DNA from: Candidatus Cybelea tumulisoli
Lineage (GTDB): Bacteria > Vulcanimicrobiota > Vulcanimicrobiia > Vulcanimicrobiales > Vulcanimicrobiaceae
Assembly: GCA_003167155.1 (NCBI GenBank)
Contig: PMTY01000121.1
Span: 1-38,211, forward strand
Length of the DNA: 38,211 bases
Direction: 5' to 3'
Shown: piece by piece, positions 33,067 through 38,211 of the stretch
Layout of the letters: each line of letters starts with the position of its first letter
How positions within the stretch are numbered: the first letter of the stretch is position 1
Notes under the pieces: generated by a model
The model's database searches: none
Seen by the model: the letters and a program-made list of their open reading frames with translations, nothing else
Told to the model about the DNA's origin: nothing
Made by a program: the position numbers and the translations under genes

Positions 33067-33549
33067 CTACTCGCCGTGCCATCGCAAGATGGTCTCGACC
33101 GCGTCGGCCAAGCCCGCGCGCCCTTTGACGCGTAAGGGGATTGCGCCGGCGTTCCGCGCGGCCTCGACGTCGCTCTCCCGATCGCCCACGACCACGCAGC
33201 AGGTCGGATCGACGCCAAGCGCTCGCGCCGCATCGAGAATCAGCTTCGGCTTGGGCTTACGGCAGTCGCATGCGTCCTCCGGGGCGTGCGGGCAGACGAA
33301 GAATCCCGCGAAGGGTCCGAGCAGCTCGTCGACGCGCCGGTTCACGGCATCGACGGCTTCGCGCGTGATGAGTCCTCGACCGATGCCGCTCTGATTGCTC
33401 ACGACGGCCAGCGGCAGACCGGCCTCGCGAAGGCGATCGAGCAGTGCGCGCGCGTTCGGCGCCGGCTCGACCCGCTCCGGATCACCGTTGAACGGCACGT
33501 CGACCACGATCGTCTCGTCACGATCGAAGAGCACCGCACAGGGCTTCAC
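33067..33549 (-). CDS. HAD-family phosphatase, GmhB-like (heptose 1,7-bisphosphatase type)
   Basis: A 160-residue HAD-IIIA phosphatase. The catalytic motif is LFDRDETIV with D9 and D11; motif two SNQSG follows, and GDRESDVEAARNAG is motif four. Between them CPHAPEDACDCRKPKP holds the zinc-binding His and Cys residues characteristic of GmhB, which removes a phosphate from D-glycero-D-manno-heptose 1,7-bisphosphate or a related sugar in LPS/glycan precursor synthesis. Other heptose genes are absent here. The GTG at 33547-33549 is chosen, with AAGG 6 nt upstream; an extra 12 codons upstream are just translated repeat sequence. It follows thiC by 16 bp and may be in the same operon. Confidence 0.9.
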   Translation of the reverse strand: MKPCAVLFDRDETIVVDVPFNGDPERVEPAPNARALLDRLREAGLPLAVVSNQSGIGRGLITREAVDAVNRRVDELLGPFAGFFVCPHAPEDACDCRKPKPKLILDAARALGVDPTCCVVVGDRESDVEAARNAGAIPLRVKGRAGLADAVETILRWHGE

Positions 33550-33553
33550 GCGT

Positions 33554-35319
<1,766 letters not shown>

Positions 35320-35396
35320 TGGACTCTATACGCCCGAAGCGCAGTTCTTCCCAGGCAGGCGGACGCTTTTGGAAGAGATGAGCGCGCCAGACGGAA

Positions 35397-38090
35397 ATGA
35401 CGGCAGCAATGACCAGCTTCGCCCCCGACCCCGATCCTCAAGAGACTCGCGAGTGGCTCGAGGCCATGCGAGGCGTGCTCGCCGTCGAAGGCCCCGGCCG
35501 CGCGCGCGAGCTGATCGCCTCGCTGGTCGACGAGGCGCGGCGCGCCGGCACGCACGTATCGCTTGGATTAACGACCCCGTACGTCAACACGATTCCCGCC
35601 GACAAGCAGGCCCCGATGCCCGGCGACCGCGAGGTCGAAGCCCGTCTGCGCCACTACGTCCGCTGGAACGCGATGGCGACCGTCGTCCGGGCAAATAAAG
35701 TTAGCTCCGAACTCGGCGGCCACGTCGCGAGCTTCGCCTCGGCCGCGACGCTATACGACGTCGGCTTCAACTACTTCTTTCGCGCGCCGAGCGAAACGTT
35801 CGGAGGCGATCTCGTCTTCTTCCAAGGCCACTCGTCGCCGGGCGTCTATGCGCGCGCCTTTCTCGAAGGCCGCATCACCGAGGAGCAGCTCGAGCATTTT
35901 CGGCAGGAGGTCGACGGGCGCGGCCTCTCGTCGTACCCGCACCCCTGGCTGATGCCCGACTTTTGGCAGTTCCCGACTGTCTCGATGGGCTTGGGCCCGA
36001 TCATGTCCATCTATCAAGCCCGCTTTATGCGCTATCTGCACGATCGTGCGCTGGCCGACTCCTCCGGCCGAAAGGTTTGGGCCTTCGTCGGCGACGGCGA
36101 GATGGACGAGCCCGAATCGCAAGGTGCGATCTCGCTCGCCGGCCGCGAGAAGCTCGACAACTTGATTTGGGTCGTCAACGCGAACCTGCAGCGGCTCGAC
36201 GGGCCGGTCCGCGGCAACGGTAAGATCATTCAAGAGCTGGAGGGCAACTTCAAAGGCGCCGGGTGGAACGTCATCAAGGTAATCTGGGGACGCAGTTGGG
36301 ATCCGCTGTTAGCCACGGATTCCAGCGGGCGACTCGAGCAGCTCATGATGGAATGCGTCGACGGCGACTATCAGACGTTCAAATCGCGCAACGGCAGGTA
36401 CGTGCGCGACGAGTTCTTCGGCCGCTATCCGGAGACCGCGGCCCTGGTCGCCGATTGGACCGACGACCAGATCTGGGCGCTGCAGCGCGGCGGCCACGAT
36501 CCAACCAAAGTATACGCCGCCTACAAGGCCGCCTGCGACCATCGCGGCGCGCCGACGGTAATCCTAGCGAAGACCATCAAGGGCTACGGGATGGGCGAAG
36601 CCGGCGAGGCGCAGAACATCGCCCACCAAGCCAAAAAGATGGAGCTGGAGGCGATGCGCACCTTCCGCGATCGCTTTGCGCTTCCATTCACCGACGAGCA
36701 GATTTCCTACGAGAAGATTCCGTTCTTCAAACCGGCGGAGGATTCGCCGGAGATGCGCTATCTGCGCGAGCGCACCGCGGAGCTGGGCAGCGTCCCGCAG
36801 CGGCGGCGCCGTTCGGCCTCGCTAACGGTACCCGAACTCTCGGTCTTCGACGCGCAACTGCAGAGTACGGGCGACCGCAGCATCTCCACGACGATGGCCT
36901 TCGTGCGCGTGCTCAACGCCGTGGCCCGCGATCGCGAGATCGGGGCGCGCGTCGTTCCGATCGTCGCCGACGAATCACGGACCTTCGGCATGGAGGGCAT
37001 GTTCAGGCAGCTCGGGATCTACTCGTCGGTCGGTCAGCTCTATCATCCGCAAGACTCCGAACAGTTGATGTGGTATCGCGAGGACAAGCTCGGCCAGATT
37101 TTGCAGGAAGGCATCAACGAGGCCGGTGCGATCTCATCGTGGATCGCTGCGGGAACCTCGTACTCCAATCACGATCTGCCAATGATTCCGTTCTACATCT
37201 TCTATTCGATGTTTGGCTTCCAACGGATCGGCGATCTGGCATGGGCTGCCGGCGACAGCCGCACACGCGGCTTTCTGCTCGGCGCAACCTCGGGTCGCAC
37301 GACGCTCAACGGCGAGGGCCTGCAGCACGAAGACGGCAGCAGTCAAGTCGCGGCATCGTTCATTCCGAACTGCTGCAGCTACGACCCGACGTACGCCTAC
37401 GAAGTAGCCGTCATCATTCAGGACGGTCTGCGCCGCATGCTGACCGACCAAGAAGACGTGTACTACTACATCACGCTGCTCAACGAGAACTACCCGCATC
37501 CGGCGATGCCGCCCGAGGTGCGCGAGGGGATTTTGCGAGGCATGTATCTTCTCCGAGACTCGAGCGCCGCGGCCGGCAAGAAAGAGAAGAAAACGCAGTG
37601 CGTGCAGCTCTTTGGTTCCGGTGCGATCCTGCGGGAAGTGGAGGCCGCCGCCGACTTGCTCGCGAGCGACTGGAACGTTCGAAGTGACGTCTGGAGCGTA
37701 CCCGGCTTCAATCAGCTGCAACGCGACGGCGTTGCCGCGCGCCGCTGGAATATGCTGCACCCCGAGGAGACGCCCCGCCTATCCTATGTCGAGCAGTGTT
37801 TGCGCGGACGGCTCGGTCCGGGTATCGCGGCGACGGACTATATCCGCACCTTCGCCGAGCAGATGCGTCCCTTCATGGACCGGCGTTACATCGCGCTGGG
37901 CACCGACGGTTATGGACGCAGCGATTTCCGCCGGAAGCTCCGCAGGTTTTTCGAAGTCGATCGTCACTTCGTCACGGTAGCAGCACTACAAGCGCTCGCC
38001 GCCGATGGCGCCGTCGAGCGGTCGACGGTCAAGAAAGCGATCGAGAGATACGGAATCGATCCCGACAAGCCCAATCCCATCACGGTGTAG
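35397..38090 (+). CDS. aceE: Pyruvate dehydrogenase E1 component, homodimeric
   Basis: An 897-residue ThDP-dependent E1 of the single-chain AceE type. It matches Escherichia coli AceE closely over its whole length: YVNTIPADKQ, FQGHSSPGVYARAFLEGR, LSSYPHPWLMPDFWQFPTVSMGLGPI, the ThDP-Mg motif GDGEMDEPES (about residues 231-240) through NLQRLDGPVRGNGKIIQELEG, DGDYQTFKSRNG, and in the second half DESRTFGMEGMFRQLGIYS, MFGFQRIGDLAWAAGD, TSGRTTLNGEGLQHEDG and LGTDGYGRSD. The ATG at 35397 is chosen; a second Met is four codons on. The ribosome binding site is weak. The E2 gene begins 11 bp downstream, giving a PDH operon. It diverges from thiC, whose product leads to its own cofactor. Confidence 0.97.
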   Translation: MTAAMTSFAPDPDPQETREWLEAMRGVLAVEGPGRARELIASLVDEARRAGTHVSLGLTTPYVNTIPADKQAPMPGDREVEARLRHYVRWNAMATVVRANKVSSELGGHVASFASAATLYDVGFNYFFRAPSETFGGDLVFFQGHSSPGVYARAFLEGRITEEQLEHFRQEVDGRGLSSYPHPWLMPDFWQFPTVSMGLGPIMSIYQARFMRYLHDRALADSSGRKVWAFVGDGEMDEPESQGAISLAGREKLDNLIWVVNANLQRLDGPVRGNGKIIQELEGNFKGAGWNVIKVIWGRSWDPLLATDSSGRLEQLMMECVDGDYQTFKSRNGRYVRDEFFGRYPETAALVADWTDDQIWALQRGGHDPTKVYAAYKAACDHRGAPTVILAKTIKGYGMGEAGEAQNIAHQAKKMELEAMRTFRDRFALPFTDEQISYEKIPFFKPAEDSPEMRYLRERTAELGSVPQRRRRSASLTVPELSVFDAQLQSTGDRSISTTMAFVRVLNAVARDREIGARVVPIVADESRTFGMEGMFRQLGIYSSVGQLYHPQDSEQLMWYREDKLGQILQEGINEAGAISSWIAAGTSYSNHDLPMIPFYIFYSMFGFQRIGDLAWAAGDSRTRGFLLGATSGRTTLNGEGLQHEDGSSQVAASFIPNCCSYDPTYAYEVAVIIQDGLRRMLTDQEDVYYYITLLNENYPHPAMPPEVREGILRGMYLLRDSSAAAGKKEKKTQCVQLFGSGAILREVEAAADLLASDWNVRSDVWSVPGFNQLQRDGVAARRWNMLHPEETPRLSYVEQCLRGRLGPGIAATDYIRTFAEQMRPFMDRRYIALGTDGYGRSDFRRKLRRFFEVDRHFVTVAALQALAADGAVERSTVKKAIERYGIDPDKPNPITV

Positions 38091-38101
38091 AAGAGCGGCG
38101 C

Positions 38102-38211
38102 ATGAGCAGTACGATCGAGGTACGCGTTCCCGATATCGGCGACTACAAAGACGTGCCGGTCATCGAAGTCTTGGTCAAGCCCGGCGATCGCGTGAAGAAG
38201 AACGATTCGCT
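38102..38211 (+). CDS. aceF: Dihydrolipoamide acetyltransferase (PDH E2), partial
   Basis: Only the first 36 residues lie in the window: MSSTIEVRVPDIGDYKDVPVIEV, then KPGDRVKKNDS. This is the start of a lipoyl domain of pyruvate-dehydrogenase E2 (IGDYKDVPVIEVLVKPGD is typical of AceF rather than of 2-oxoglutarate E2). The lipoylated Lys lies just beyond the window end. The gene follows aceE by 11 bp, so both make the PDH complex. Without the rest, the number of lipoyl domains cannot be told. Confidence 0.9.
   Translation, partial: MSSTIEVRVPDIGDYKDVPVIEVLVKPGDRVKKNDS

Noticed and set aside
36263-37687. 474-codon open frame within aceE in another frame
   Set aside because: Same-strand shadow of a gene that aligns along its full length with AceE.

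Overview
The window looks like chromosomal DNA of a high-GC, Gram-negative-type (diderm) bacterium. It encodes lipoproteins, a CsgG-type curli assembly homologue, a GmhB-like heptose bisphosphate phosphatase, a homodimeric AceE pyruvate dehydrogenase E1 and two very large secreted beta-propeller proteins. Gene content and style would fit a little-cultured soil phylum such as Eremiobacterota/WPS-2, but that is a guess; no rRNA or phylogenetic marker was analysed. I saw no rRNA, tRNA, CRISPR array, insertion sequence or prophage. Gene density is very high and no gene-free stretch exceeds about 250 bp.

Layout. 1-1289 (-): end-truncated PAS-GAF-SpoIIE phosphatase. 1398-5632 (-): a run reading lipoprotein, Met-rich multicopper oxidase, GYD-domain protein, (alpha/alpha)6-type lipoprotein, DnaQ-like exonuclease. 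5631-9044 (+): His-rich membrane protein, GT39-like glycosyltransferase, small polytopic membrane protein. 8996-10576: SRAP protein (-) and CsgG-like lipoprotein-assembly homologue (+), head to head. 10553-14871 (-): F420/NADP-type reductase, PEP-mutase/ICL-family enzyme, Nramp-like transporter, and an M48-RDD membrane protein whose zinc site is degenerate. 15122-21194 (+): two tandem secreted CARDB-like proteins, hydantoinase A and B subunits, and a lipoprotein phosphoesterase. 21188-24029 (-): sugar MFS transporter and GT2 glycosyltransferase. 24068-24904 (+): serine hydrolase. 24896-31339 (-): a 49-residue membrane protein and two tandem ~1000-residue BNR/sortilin-like propeller proteins. 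31340-31981 (+): lytic transglycosylase. 32012-32946 (-): winged-helix plus nucleotidyltransferase pair resembling AbiE-type toxin-antitoxin modules, with a clear operator array. 33067-35230 (-): GmhB-like phosphatase and ThiC under a TPP riboswitch. 35397 to the end (+): AceE and the start of the E2 subunit gene.

Functional themes: envelope and export (propellers, lipoproteins, CsgG, glycosyltransferases, transglycosylase), metals and redox (multicopper oxidase, Nramp), central metabolism (PDH, thiamin diphosphate synthesis beside the ThDP-dependent AceE), and hydantoin/oxoproline turnover. The most unusual aspects are architectural: three divergent pairs whose start codons abut or overlap (CATG at 5630, CATATG at 9605 and 31337), one with a symmetric -10 that could drive near-leaderless mRNAs both ways; and four convergent pairs whose stop ends overlap by 7-49 bp.
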